Assembly: GCA_945866125.1 (NCBI GenBank)
Contig: CAMBFZ010000001.1
Location: forward strand, 186,001 to 250,000
Length of the DNA stretch: 64,000 bases
Source of the DNA: Bordetella parapertussis
Lineage (GTDB): Bacteria > Pseudomonadota > Gammaproteobacteria > Burkholderiales > Burkholderiaceae_D
Direction: 5' to 3'
How positions within the stretch are numbered: the first letter of the stretch is position 1; every line of letters starts with the position of its first letter. The translations under genes and the position numbers were made by a program. This document shows, piece by piece, positions 35,185-44,496 of the stretch. The notes under the pieces are model-generated. The model saw only the letters and a program-made list of their open reading frames with translations. It was not told where the DNA came from and made no database searches.

Positions 35185-36003
35185 TTAATTTATGCGTAAA
35201 TTATCTGATCTGGCCGGGAGTTCTTGTGAGTGAATAGAATCGATAGTTCGTAGTCTCTTCAAGGCAACCAGATCGTTGATCCGAACTGCCTTAACGTCAA
35301 TTGTAATAATTCCTGCTGCACTAAATTCTGAAAGAATCCTGCTCACTGTTGTTAGTGTTAGCCCTAGGTAGTTTCCGATATCTCGGCGTGTCATCATGAG
35401 ATTAAATGAAATATCAGAAAATCCAAGAATTTTATATTTCGCCCCAAGAGATAGAAGAAATTTGGCTACTCTCGCTTCTGCTCTTAGCTTACTGATTATG
35501 TATTCGGTATATTGGGATGAGATCAAGGACTTTAGTAGAATTTCAATTATTTTATTGGAAAAAATTTCCCCGTCGTCACTTTTTAAAAAATTTAATTTGC
35601 TGGGAACAATAATTAAATCAACATCGCTCAGTGAGACAACATCATTTTGGTATTTATTTTCGATCAATGAGCTCAAGCCAAAGAGATCTCCCCGCATAGG
35701 AAAATTAAAGACTTTTTCTTCTCCATACTCGTCTGACCAGGAACTCTTTAAAAAACCAGTATGCACAACATAAAAATGGTGAGATTTTGCGCCAGCTGTG
35801 CATATTTTCTGGCCTTTTTTATATCTAATATGTTGAAAGCTAATTTCCTGGGGATTATTTCTTTGCAAGCTATCAATTTTTAATAGTTCAAATAGTTGCC
35901 CCGTTGAAGACCAAATTCGGTTGCTGCTATTAATATTGTTATCTTTTTGTTCAGGTTGATTTTCGCTAAAAAAATTGTCACGCACTTCGTTTTTTTTCGG
36001 CAT
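35185..36003 (-). CDS. Crp/Fnr-family transcription regulator, AT-rich
   Basis: A 272-residue regulator: a variable N-terminal 50 residues, a cyclic-nucleotide-binding-fold domain (about 55-170, with IRYKKGQKICTAGAKSHHFY and MRGDLFGLSSL) and a C-terminal helix-turn-helix (about 205-245, TRRDIGNYLGLTLTTVSRIL). The RRDIGNYLGLT.ETVSR pattern is that of the FNR branch, but the cysteine cluster for an iron-sulfur centre is missing. The effector is unknown. Base composition is far more AT-rich than the flanking genes, pointing to acquisition. AGGAG precedes the ATG. Confidence 0.88.
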   Translation of the reverse strand: MPKKNEVRDNFFSENQPEQKDNNINSSNRIWSSTGQLFELLKIDSLQRNNPQEISFQHIRYKKGQKICTAGAKSHHFYVVHTGFLKSSWSDEYGEEKVFNFPMRGDLFGLSSLIENKYQNDVVSLSDVDLIIVPSKLNFLKSDDGEIFSNKIIEILLKSLISSQYTEYIISKLRAEARVAKFLLSLGAKYKILGFSDISFNLMMTRRDIGNYLGLTLTTVSRILSEFSAAGIITIDVKAVRINDLVALKRLRTIDSIHSQELPARSDNLRIN

Positions 36004-36636
36004 AAGAATAGTCTCCTTTTATTTTTTCATCCTTATTTTCCTGCTCCTTCTTATGTTGATATTTTTTCGTTAGAACCTATGCTAGAAATTTACGTAGCGA
36101 CCCAGTTTCGTCAGTGATCCTTAGCGGAAAAAAGCCGCGCCAAGGTAAGCCAAGCTTCTTGTATTTTATTGTGTAACTTATAGTTAAAACTTAATTTATA
36201 ACAATATATTAGATATAGCAATTTAAAAATAATTTTTAGATGGAGAGCGCTTAGCGCGATCTTCTTTGTATACAAGGCGATCAAGTATTGTGGTGCAGCC
36301 GCATGTCAGTAGAGATTTTCTGATTGGAGCTTAGTCCACTTCAGTTTTTCTCGGGTGCAAGGTTGATCTGTTTTTGCTCAATATCAAGGCATCTTGGCCA
36401 AAGTCAAAATGGGGATGAATGAAAGCTTTGTGGCTGACATCTGTTTCGACATCGCTGGATCCAAATGGCGGGCCGAGCGAAACTGACTGTCGATGTTTGT
36501 TCGTTTTATTTTGAGGGCGCGACTCGCCAACCTATGGGGTGCCTCCCGAGGGCTGGCTCAAAAAGTCGACCGACGCCAGAGGCAGTCGCCGTCACTGGCG
36601 AAATTTCTATTATTAAAATAGAAATGGTGGGGACGT
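36004..36636. other. AT-rich intergenic region
   Basis: About 630 nt upstream of the Crp-like gene. The first 250 nt are extremely AT-rich and probably contain that gene's promoter. The rest includes a 9-bp inverted repeat (36603-36625) and scattered short frames, one starting at 36417 and reading FVADICFDIAGSKW, that look like remnants but cannot be assigned. Confidence 0.5.
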
Positions 36637-36667
36637 AAAAAAAGCACCCACATTGCTGTCAGTGCTT
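36637..36667 (-). terminator. Terminator downstream of tRNA-Met
   Basis: On the minus strand AAGCAC and GTGCTT pair around a 14-nt loop and are followed by a run of T, 19 nt past the tRNA 3' end. Confidence 0.7.
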
Positions 36668-36685
36668 GCCTTTACTGAATCTTTT

Positions 36686-36762
36686 TGGTGGTGATAGGTG
36701 GATTTGAACCACCGACCCCAGCATTATGAGTGCTGTGCTCTAACCAACTGAGCTATATCACC
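36686..36762 (-). tRNA. tRNA-Met (CAT), elongator
   Basis: A 77-nt cloverleaf including encoded CCA. The acceptor GGTGATA pairs with TATCACC, the D-arm is AGCTCAGTTGGTTAGAGC, and the anticodon loop CTCATAA sits on a GCA-rich stem (CAGCA/TGCTG). The T-arm is GGTGGTTCAAATCCACC. The acceptor is fully paired at position 1-72, so it is the elongator and not the initiator. It could be transcribed as the tail of the mutL-MFS-miaA unit. Confidence 0.95.
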
Positions 36763-36799
36763 ACGAAGCCCGAAATTATGGCGGGTGTGACGAATCGTG

Positions 36800-37774
36800 T
36801 CAACCGGCCTGCACTAGCGCGGCCTTCACTTGCTGCAGAGCCTGATCGGCTGCATCGGGCGCCAGACAATCGATGCTGATCCGATCCGGCATGGAACGTA
36901 GCCAGGTTAGTTGCCGTTTTGCTAGCTGACGCGTGGCGGCAATGCCTTGTTCGCGCAGGGTCGCCAGATCAATGCTGCCCTCGAGATAGTCCCATGCCTG
37001 TCGGTAGCCCACACAACGCATCGATGGCAGTCCCGCGTGCAAGTCGCCTCGGGCGCGCAAAGCGCGCACTTCCTCCAGCAAGCCCGGTTGCGCCTGAAGC
37101 ATCTGGTCAAACCGGTCTGCAATACGCTGATGCAGCACACTACGCTCACGCGGTTCAAGTGCCATCGGTAGCAAGCTAAACGGTAGCGCAGTCTTGGGGG
37201 CGCGCGCTAACAACGACGACATCGGCTGGCCCGTTAGCGTAATGATTTCCATGGCGCGTTGTATGCGCTGGCTATCGGCAGGTTTGAGCCGCGCTGCCGT
37301 AATCGGGTCGAGCAACGCGAGTCGCGCATGTAACGCCTGTATGCCATGTGCGGCGATGTCGCGGTCTAGCGCAGCTCGCAGTGCCGGGTCGGCTTGTGGC
37401 AAATCGTCCAGCCCGTCACGCAAGGCTTTGAAATACAGCATGGTGCCACCCACGAGCAGCGGCAATTTGCCCCGCGCATGAATGTCGGCCACTAAGCTGA
37501 TGGCATCCTGCCTGAACTGCATCACTGAATAGGAGGCCGTTGGCTCGAGAATATCAATCAGATGATGCGGCACAGTCGCGCGTTCGGCCAGACTTGGCTT
37601 GGCACTGCCGATATCCATCTCGCGGTAAACAAGCGCTGAATCAACGGAGATGATTTCACAAGGCAGATGCCGGGCAATATGCAAGGCCGCCGCCGTTTTG
37701 CCGGAAGCGGTTGGCCCCATGATCGCTACAGCGAAGGGCTGGCCGGCGCTGTTCATGCCGCTATGCGCATTCAC
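36800..37774 (-). CDS. miaA: tRNA dimethylallyltransferase MiaA
   Basis: Adds the isopentenyl group to A37 of tRNAs reading UNN codons, the substrate for MiaB. The P-loop is GPTASGKT, followed by SVDSALVYREMDIGSAKP and LVGGTMLYFKAL, all diagnostic. The C-terminus has the tRNA-binding GYRQAW and RQLAKRQLTWLR motifs. Starts are GTG 37774 or ATG 37756; neither has a convincing ribosome-binding site. It begins 7 nt after the MFS gene. Confidence 0.96.
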   Translation of the reverse strand: MNAHSGMNSAGQPFAVAIMGPTASGKTAAALHIARHLPCEIISVDSALVYREMDIGSAKPSLAERATVPHHLIDILEPTASYSVMQFRQDAISLVADIHARGKLPLLVGGTMLYFKALRDGLDDLPQADPALRAALDRDIAAHGIQALHARLALLDPITAARLKPADSQRIQRAMEIITLTGQPMSSLLARAPKTALPFSLLPMALEPRERSVLHQRIADRFDQMLQAQPGLLEEVRALRARGDLHAGLPSMRCVGYRQAWDYLEGSIDLATLREQGIAATRQLAKRQLTWLRSMPDRISIDCLAPDAADQALQQVKAALVQAG

Positions 37775-37780
37775 TTGGTT

Positions 37781-38986
37781 TTACGCGACGGCGGCTTTGA
37801 GCGTGATCGCCCGTGCCGAGAAAAAATTGAGTGTCCCCAACAGACAAACAATCAATGCTAATGGATACAGCGTGCCGTTATGGGTGGCGCCCACCACGCT
37901 GCCGATGATGAACGCAAATAACATAAACAGCGCACCCATAAGCCCCGCCGCAGTGCCAGCTTGTGCAGGAAAGGGCGCAATCGCACCTGACTGCGTGACC
38001 GGAAAGTTAATCCCGTGCGCGACCATGGCCACAAACATCGCCACCACCATCATGGACCAATGACTCAAGCCGATGAGGGTGGCAGCCAGAAAAAATAGTC
38101 CCGCACCCATCGAGCATGCGGTGCCCATGCGTAGGGCTTGTGCCGGGCTGATGCTTTTTAGTAGTCGTCTGCAAATCAGTGTGCCTGTCATGTAGCCCGA
38201 TACGCCGAGTGCGAAGCAATAACCAAAATTTGCCGTCGGTACGCCCAGCACATTAATGAATACAAACGAAGAGCCCGAGATAAACGAAAAAATAATGCCG
38301 TAAGAAAAAGCGCCGGGCAGTGCGTTCGACCAAAAGATCCGTGAGCCCAGTACCAAGCGGTAGTTGGCCAGCATGCCGCCAAGCTCAGTGGCGCGCGTAT
38401 TTTTGTGTTGATTGGTTTCGGGCAGATGCATCACGCTTGCCGCAAAGACCATCGATGAAAATAAGCCGAGTGCAACGAAGGCGGCGCGCCACCCAAATGT
38501 CACCTGTAAATACGAACCTAAAATAGGGCCAATGATGGGTGCCAGTGCAATCCAGGTACTCGCACGAGCGATCACGCGGGCGCTGTTTTCTGGGGCATAG
38601 GCGTCGCGCACAATCGCGCGCGCCACGATCACGGCAGTGCAGCAACCAAGCGCTTGTATAAACCGCGCTGCAATTAAGAGATTGATCGATTCAGCGAGGC
38701 CGCACAAAATGCTGGCTACTAAATAAAGCGCCAACCCGATCAATAGCACTGGGCGGCGACCATAACGGTCCGATAAGGGGCCGATGATTAATTGCGCGCT
38801 GCCAAAGCCAATCACAAACAGTGACAGTGTGAGCTGCACCGTCGCCACCGATACTTGAAAGCCACTCGCCAGACTTGGCAGCGAAGCCAGGTAGAGATCG
38901 GTGGAGAGCGGCTGCATCATTAGCATGGCCGTGATCAAGACCAAGATAGGCGCGTGCGCAAATTGCGGCAGCGGTGACTGACTCAT
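37781..38986 (-). CDS. MFS multidrug transporter, Bcr/CflA subfamily
   Basis: Inner-membrane drug/proton antiporter of 401 residues with twelve predicted helices. The loop 2-3 motif GPLSDRYGRRPVL, the opening MQPLSTDLYLASLP and the motif-C region IALAPIIGPILGSYL are those of Bcr/CflA exporters. The substrate cannot be deduced. It is squeezed between mutL and miaA with gaps of only 6 nt each side, an unusual passenger in that housekeeping unit. Confidence 0.9.
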   Translation of the reverse strand: MSQSPLPQFAHAPILVLITAMLMMQPLSTDLYLASLPSLASGFQVSVATVQLTLSLFVIGFGSAQLIIGPLSDRYGRRPVLLIGLALYLVASILCGLAESINLLIAARFIQALGCCTAVIVARAIVRDAYAPENSARVIARASTWIALAPIIGPILGSYLQVTFGWRAAFVALGLFSSMVFAASVMHLPETNQHKNTRATELGGMLANYRLVLGSRIFWSNALPGAFSYGIIFSFISGSSFVFINVLGVPTANFGYCFALGVSGYMTGTLICRRLLKSISPAQALRMGTACSMGAGLFFLAATLIGLSHWSMMVVAMFVAMVAHGINFPVTQSGAIAPFPAQAGTAAGLMGALFMLFAFIIGSVVGATHNGTLYPLALIVCLLGTLNFFSARAITLKAAVA

Positions 38987-38992
38987 GAGATG

Positions 38993-40765
38993 TTATTGTC
39001 CGCGCAAAAATAATTTATCAAGATCGGCCAGCGCCAGTTGCACCCAGGTGGGCCTGCCATGGTTACATTGGTCGGCTCGTTCGGTGATTTCCATTTGCCT
39101 GAGCAGGGCATTCATTTCAGGCACGGTAAGCTGGCGGTTGGCGCGTACGGCGGTGTGACAGGCCATGGTGCCGAGCAGTTCGTTGCGTCGTTCAACCAGC
39201 ACCCGTGAACCGCCATATTCGCGCACATCGCGCAGCACGTCGCGCGCGAGTGCCTGCGCGTCGCTGTTTTTCAGTAGCGCAGGAATGGCACGTACGGCAA
39301 GCGTGGTGGGCGACATCACGGCAATATCAAAACCCAGCGCAGTCAGTACCGCGGTGTGTTCGTCGACGGTGCCGACTTCAACGGGGTCGGCGATGAAGGT
39401 GACTGGTATCAAGAGCGGCTGTAGCTGCACCGCGTCGGATTCGAGCGCGTCTTTGAATTGTTCATACAAAATTCGTTCGTGCGCAGCGTGCATGTCAACC
39501 AGGACGAGTCCAGCCTGATTTTGCGCGAGCACGAACACACCGTGCAATTGCGCCAGCGCGAAGCCGAGCGGGTATTCTTCGGGCGCCTCGCGTGCAGGCA
39601 GGCTTGTGAGTGCCGCCGGCTGCGTGTAGTCGTTGTTAAACAAAGCGCCATAGCTGGCCGTATCTTGTGCGACGCCAAACGAGGTTTGTTGCGGCAACCG
39701 CATCCACGGCATCGCGCTGCTGGGTGAGGGCACAGGCGCGGGGCTAGTCCCATAGGCGGTCGCTGAGGTTTGCGCTAGTGTCCGGTTGACTGCGTGATAA
39801 ACAAATTGATGGATGGCGCGACTGTCGCGAAAGCGTACTTCGATTTTGGAAGGATGAACGTTTACATCGACCAAGGCGGGGTCGAGATCGAGCCGTAGTA
39901 CATAGGACGGGAAACGCTCGCCATGCAAGACATCCTGGTAGGCAGAGCGCACCGCATGGGTGAGCAGTTTGTCGCGCACAAAACGGCCATTGACGTAAAA
40001 ATACTGGGCATCGGCACGCGCCCGTGCAGCGGTGGGCAGGCCGACGAAGCCGCCTAGTTGAATGGGGCCGGCGATTTCTTGCAAGGGCAAGCGGGCGATG
40101 GCAAATTCGTCGCCGAGGATTTGGGCGCTACGCTTATCCTGATTGGATTCTTTCCAGTGTTCGACGGCTTTGCCGTTATGCGTGACCGAAAAACTGACGT
40201 CAGGGCGAGCCAGTGCAATGCGTCGGACGATTTCCATGCAGTGACCGTACTCGGTCTGCTCGGTTTTTAAAAATTTGCGTCGCGCGGGGGTATTGAAATA
40301 CAAATCCTGCACATCGACGGTGGTACCTTGGGTGCCGGACGTCGGGGTGATCTGATCGGGCGCGTGGCCACTGAGTTGCCACGCATGCGCTTCATCCGCG
40401 CTGCGTGAGGTCAGGGTTAATTGCGCCACCGAGGCAATGGATGCCAGCGCCTCGCCGCGAAAGCCGAGTGTCATCACGTTTTCCAAATCGGTGAGCGAAG
40501 CGATTTTGGAAGTGGCGTGGCGCGCTAATGCTAGCGGCATCTGGGCAGGCGGAATGCCGCGTCCGTTGTCGGTGATGGCGATGCGTTTGACGCCGCCTTG
40601 CTCAAGTCGCACGCTGATTTGCGTAGCGCCCGCATCGAGTGCGTTTTCTAATAATTCTTTCACTACCGCAGAGGGTCGTTCAATCACTTCCCCAGCAGCG
40701 ATCTGGGAAATCAGCTGGTCGGGCAGGGGACGAATGGCACGCGGCGCTTGGGTAGAGACAATCAT
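38993..40765 (-). CDS. mutL: DNA mismatch repair protein MutL
   Basis: Links mismatch recognition by MutS to strand incision. The N-terminal GHKL ATPase motifs are ELLENALDAGAT, DNGRGIPP and TLGFRGEALASI. A variable linker (about 330-400) follows. The C-terminal domain has DMHAAHERILYE, close to the DQHA(X)2E(X)4E endonuclease motif, and CNHGRP, close to CPHGRP. This suggests a nicking-competent MutL rather than the MutH-dependent enterobacterial kind. The 590-residue length is normal. Confidence 0.96.
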   Translation of the reverse strand: MIVSTQAPRAIRPLPDQLISQIAAGEVIERPSAVVKELLENALDAGATQISVRLEQGGVKRIAITDNGRGIPPAQMPLALARHATSKIASLTDLENVMTLGFRGEALASIASVAQLTLTSRSADEAHAWQLSGHAPDQITPTSGTQGTTVDVQDLYFNTPARRKFLKTEQTEYGHCMEIVRRIALARPDVSFSVTHNGKAVEHWKESNQDKRSAQILGDEFAIARLPLQEIAGPIQLGGFVGLPTAARARADAQYFYVNGRFVRDKLLTHAVRSAYQDVLHGERFPSYVLRLDLDPALVDVNVHPSKIEVRFRDSRAIHQFVYHAVNRTLAQTSATAYGTSPAPVPSPSSAMPWMRLPQQTSFGVAQDTASYGALFNNDYTQPAALTSLPAREAPEEYPLGFALAQLHGVFVLAQNQAGLVLVDMHAAHERILYEQFKDALESDAVQLQPLLIPVTFIADPVEVGTVDEHTAVLTALGFDIAVMSPTTLAVRAIPALLKNSDAQALARDVLRDVREYGGSRVLVERRNELLGTMACHTAVRANRQLTVPEMNALLRQMEITERADQCNHGRPTWVQLALADLDKLFLRGQ

Positions 40766-40916
40766 GGGCAGATTATACCGTTGACACTTCAGGTGCTAAT
40801 CGTGTGGCTTGTTTGCCGGTGGGTGCGCCGTTGGTGCGGATGCCGGTGTATCATCGGCCGGTTTTGTCTTGGCGATTTTTTTCGCTCCTTGTTGTCGTTC
40901 TTGTGATTGAGTCATC

Positions 40917-41567
40917 ATGGAATTTTCTCAACTGCTCGACCTGCTGCTGCATGTCGATAAATCGCTTGGCATTATGTTGGCGACGTATGGCCCAGCGGTG
41001 TACGCGTTGCTGTTTGCGATCGTATTTGCCGAGACCGGGCTGGTGGTGTTTCCTTTTTTGCCCGGGGATACCTTGCTGTTTGTCGGCGGTGCGTTTTGTG
41101 CAAGCGGCGCGATGAATGTGTGGCTCTTATCTGGCTTGCTGATTGTGGCGGCGGTGACGGGCAATACGGTGAATTACTTTGTAGGTCGTGCGATCGGACA
41201 CAAGGTTTATACCCACAACTATCGCTGGCTGGATCGGACCTCGCTGCAAAAGACGCATACATTTTTTGAGGCGCATGGCGGTAAGACCATTGTGCTGGCG
41301 CGCTGGTTACCAGTGGTGCGCACGTTTGCACCATTTGTGGCGGGGGTGTCGGAAATGTCCCTGACGAAATTTCAGCTCTATAACGTTAGCGGCGCGGTGT
41401 TGTGGGTTGCCGCGCTGGTCGCTGCGGGCTATTTCTTTGGCAATATCCCGCTGATTCGGGACCATCTCAATACGATCGTGCTGATTGGTGTGGCGGCGGC
41501 CGTGGTGCCGGTGGCAGCCGCGGGCATGTGGCGCCTGATTCGCAAGAGGGTCGTGGTGAAAGCTTGA
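40917..41567 (+). CDS. DedA-family membrane protein
   Basis: A 216-residue inner-membrane protein of the DedA/VTT family, implicated in envelope homeostasis and undecaprenyl phosphate or phospholipid flipping. Marks are FAETGLVVFPFLPGDTLLF in the first re-entrant region, the GNTVNYFVGRAIG segment and the second region HGGKTIVLARWLPVVRTFAP with its conserved Arg and Pro. Divergent from mutL across 150 nt. Confidence 0.92.
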   Translation: MEFSQLLDLLLHVDKSLGIMLATYGPAVYALLFAIVFAETGLVVFPFLPGDTLLFVGGAFCASGAMNVWLLSGLLIVAAVTGNTVNYFVGRAIGHKVYTHNYRWLDRTSLQKTHTFFEAHGGKTIVLARWLPVVRTFAPFVAGVSEMSLTKFQLYNVSGAVLWVAALVAAGYFFGNIPLIRDHLNTIVLIGVAAAVVPVAAAGMWRLIRKRVVVKA

Positions 41568-41613
41568 GCCGCTGCGCTTGGCGCCTTTGGCAACACGTTT
41601 GCTGTACGAAATC

Positions 41614-42879
41614 CTACGTCAGCTTATTGCGCGTCAGCGTGGGGTTTTTCAGTAAATAGTGTCGTATGCCTTTCATCAGCGCGGTGGCCATCTGGTCTTG
41701 ATAGGCGTTGTCGGTGAGTTTGGCTTCTTCTTCGGGGTTAGAGATGAAGGCGGTCTCGACCAAAATACTCGGTATGTCGGGCGCCTTAAGGACTGCAAAG
41801 CCTGCTTGTTCGACCTGGGCTTTGTGCAGGCGATTGATATGGCCGATTTCACCCAGCACGGACTTGGCCAGTTTCAGGCTGTCGTTGATTTGTGCCGTGG
41901 TCGATAGGTCGAGCAGTACACTGGCCAGATGCTGATGCTTGGTTTTGATGTTGATGCCACCGATCAGGTCAGAGGCATTTTCTTTGTTGGCCAGCCAGCG
42001 CGCAGCGGTGGAACTGGCGCCTTTTTCAGACAGCGCAAAGACCGACGAGCCGCGGGCAGTGGGTTCAACAAAGGCGTCGGCGTGGATAGAGACAAACAAA
42101 TCGGCCTGTACTTTGCGTGCCTTTTGCACGCGCACATGCAGCGGTACGAAATAGTCGCCATCACGGGTCAGCATGACCCGTACGTTGGGGATCTGCTCCA
42201 GCCGTGACTTCAGGCGTTTTGCAATCGATAGGACCACATCTTTCTCAAAGCTGCCACCACTGCCCACAGCGCCAGGATCTTCGCCGCCATGTCCGGGGTC
42301 GAGCGCAATGGTGATGATGCGGGTCAGTTTTTGTGCGGGGTCGTCGTCTGGTGGACTTTTTGGTTGTACGACAGGAGGCGTTTTGCTGTATTCATCAAGC
42401 AGCTGAGCGATAGGATCAGGCGCCGTTTGGGGATAGAGATCAAATATCAGGCGATGCTTGTATTCGCCGATGGGCTCCAGCGTAAACACTTGGGGCCGGA
42501 TTTCTTCTTTGAGATCAAATACCAGTCGCACGACGCCCGGGCGATTTTGTCCGGCGCGCACTTGGGCTATGTAGGGATCGTTGGGCTGGATTTTGGCGAG
42601 CAGGCTTTTGAGTTGCGGATCAAGATCAACGCCTTCGATTTCAACGACCAGGCGGTTGGGGTCTTTGACTAAAAAATGCGTGGCCTTGAGCTTGCTGTCA
42701 TTTTCCAGCGTGACACGGGTGTAGTCGGCGGCTGGCCAGACGCGTACTGCCACAATTTGCGCTGCACGGACGAGCCCAACAGGCACCAGCGATAGCAGCA
42801 GCGTCGCGCCGGCTTTGAGTACGGTGCGGCGTGTCAGCATGTTTACAGAGTCGGGCTGAAATGAAGATGGTCGAGACAT
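41614..42879 (-). CDS. amiC: N-acetylmuramoyl-L-alanine amidase AmiC
   Basis: Periplasmic zinc amidase that splits septal peptidoglycan. A Tat signal (TRRTVLKAGATLLL) precedes an AMIN domain (about 45-150) that targets it to septal wall. A Pro-rich linker and the Amidase_3 domain follow, with zinc ligands in DPGHGGEDPGA, the Glu of FEKDVVLS, IHADAF and catalytic Glu in ETAFISN. The start is ATG 42879, overlapping tsaE by 37 nt, or ATG 42840 just after tsaE; both leave the Tat motif intact. Confidence 0.95.
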   Translation of the reverse strand: MSRPSSFQPDSVNMLTRRTVLKAGATLLLSLVPVGLVRAAQIVAVRVWPAADYTRVTLENDSKLKATHFLVKDPNRLVVEIEGVDLDPQLKSLLAKIQPNDPYIAQVRAGQNRPGVVRLVFDLKEEIRPQVFTLEPIGEYKHRLIFDLYPQTAPDPIAQLLDEYSKTPPVVQPKSPPDDDPAQKLTRIITIALDPGHGGEDPGAVGSGGSFEKDVVLSIAKRLKSRLEQIPNVRVMLTRDGDYFVPLHVRVQKARKVQADLFVSIHADAFVEPTARGSSVFALSEKGASSTAARWLANKENASDLIGGINIKTKHQHLASVLLDLSTTAQINDSLKLAKSVLGEIGHINRLHKAQVEQAGFAVLKAPDIPSILVETAFISNPEEEAKLTDNAYQDQMATALMKGIRHYLLKNPTLTRNKLT

Positions 42880-43328
42880 AAAGCGCCCTGGGCAGAATTC
42901 GCCATCAATTTTACCGCACGACCGTGGCCTTCAACAGCCAGAAACACATCAAGGTCCGGTAGCGGTAGCAGGTCGCCTGCCTGCTCGGGCCATTCGACGA
43001 TGCAGATTGCGGGACCACCAAATTGTTCGCGAAATCCAGCGTCGAGAAATTCTTCGGGACTGCCCATTCGGTACAAGTCAAAGTGCAGGACCTCGACCGG
43101 TGTGTCTTGAAGCTTGATTGTGTAGGGTTCCATTAAGGTATAAGTTGGACTTTTAACGCGACCGGTGTAGCCGGCGCTATGCAGCAGGGAACGGGTGAGG
43201 CTGGTTTTGCCTGCACCAAGCTCGCCATGCAGGTGCAGCACCAGCCCCGGCTGCAGCACCCGCGCCAGCGCCGCACCAAGCGCTGCAGTGCCGGCTTCAT
43301 CGGGTAAATAAGCTTTCCAGGTCTGCAT
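42843..43328 (-). CDS. tsaE: tRNA threonylcarbamoyladenosine biosynthesis ATPase TsaE
   Basis: P-loop ATPase required with TsaB and TsaD (the latter also in this window) for the t6A modification of ANN-decoding tRNAs. Walker A is HGELGAGKTSLTR, followed by KSPTYTLMEPY and the Walker B-like HFDLYRM. The frame opens at ATG 43358, but ATG 43328 puts the P-loop at the usual distance from the N-terminus. It is divergent from queG with only 46 nt between the starts. Confidence 0.93.
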   Translation of the reverse strand: MQTWKAYLPDEAGTAALGAALARVLQPGLVLHLHGELGAGKTSLTRSLLHSAGYTGRVKSPTYTLMEPYTIKLQDTPVEVLHFDLYRMGSPEEFLDAGFREQFGGPAICIVEWPEQAGDLLPLPDLDVFLAVEGHGRAVKLMANSAQGALCLDHLHFSPTL

Positions 43329-43374
43329 GGCGTAATCTCGTAAAATCCATTCTTTCATTTAGCTAGCACGCAAC

Positions 43375-44496
43375 GTGACTGACGCCACCCATCCCGCTAC
43401 CACGCCCGACTATGCCGCACTGGCGCTGACCATTAAGCAATGGGGCAGCGGGTTGGGCTTTGCGCAAATGCGCGTAGCCGATGCGCATCTGGCTGGGGCC
43501 GAAGCGGGTCTGCAGCGCTGGCTTGATGCCGGCTTTCACGGGCAAATGGATTATATGGCAGCGCATGGCACCCTGCGGGCGCGACCTGCTGAATTGGTGC
43601 CGGGTACGGTAAGGGTGATTAGTGCGCGGATGAATTATGTGCCGCAGAGTGCGCCGCAAGACTGGCCTGCGCGCGAAGCGGCACGCTTGGCAGATGCGTC
43701 GGCAGCGGTGGTGTCGGTGTATGCGCGGGGGCGTGATTATCACAAGGTATTGCGTCAGCGTTTGCAGCAGCTTGCTGACAAAATCATCACTGAAGTCGGA
43801 CCGCATGGTTACCGTGTGTTTACCGATTCGGCGCCGGTGATGGAGGTTGAGCTGGCGCAGCAGGCGGGTTTGGGCTGGCGTGGCAAACATACCTTGCTGA
43901 TTGACCGCGACGCGGGGTCTTTGTTTTTTTTGGGCGAGATTTATACGGATCTGCCTTTGCCGGTGGATCCACCGACCACTGAGCATTGCGGTAGTTGCAG
44001 CGCCTGCATCACGGTCTGCCCGACGCAGGCCATCGTCGCACCTTATCGGCTTGATGCGCGACGCTGTATTTCTTATCTGACGATTGAGCTCAAAGACAGT
44101 ATCCCCGTTGATTTGCGCCCTCTGATTGGCAATCGCGTATTAGGCTGCGATGACTGCCAGCTGGTTTGTCCATGGAATAAATTTGCGCGTAAGGCGAGTT
44201 TGCCGGATTTCGAGGTGCGCAATGCGCTTGATCAGGCCACGCTGGTGGCGCTGTTTGCATGGAGCGAAGAAGAGTTCAAACTTCGTTTGGCCGGCAGTGC
44301 CATTCGTCGCATCGGGCATGATCGTTGGCTGCGTAATATCGCCGTCGCGCTGGGTAATGCCGCGACCCAGTTTGCAGGCGATACGGCGATGGTCGCGGCC
44401 TTGCAGGCGCGTGCCTTGCATCCGTCCGCGTTGGTCAGGGAGCACGTCAGCTGGGCGCTGCAGCAGCACGCCGCGCTGGCAGACTTAGCCCACTAG
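43375..44496 (+). CDS. queG: Epoxyqueuosine reductase QueG
   Basis: Cobalamin- and iron-sulfur-dependent reductase for the last step of queuosine synthesis. Two ferredoxin-type 4Fe-4S motifs are visible: CGSCSACITVCPTQAI (from residue 203) and CDDCQLVCPW (from about 258). The N-terminal cobalamin-binding region includes TDSAPVMEVELAQQAGLGWRGKHT. A C-terminal HEAT-like helical repeat recognises tRNA. The start is GTG, tight against the divergent tsaE. Its stop overlaps the convergent AEC gene by 12 nt. Confidence 0.95.
   Translation: MTDATHPATTPDYAALALTIKQWGSGLGFAQMRVADAHLAGAEAGLQRWLDAGFHGQMDYMAAHGTLRARPAELVPGTVRVISARMNYVPQSAPQDWPAREAARLADASAAVVSVYARGRDYHKVLRQRLQQLADKIITEVGPHGYRVFTDSAPVMEVELAQQAGLGWRGKHTLLIDRDAGSLFFLGEIYTDLPLPVDPPTTEHCGSCSACITVCPTQAIVAPYRLDARRCISYLTIELKDSIPVDLRPLIGNRVLGCDDCQLVCPWNKFARKASLPDFEVRNALDQATLVALFAWSEEEFKLRLAGSAIRRIGHDRWLRNIAVALGNAATQFAGDTAMVAALQARALHPSALVREHVSWALQQHAALADLAH

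Noticed and set aside
43363..43986. Minus-strand frame inside queG
   Set aside because: Antisense shadow of a well-conserved gene; His/Arg-rich translation typical of a shadow.
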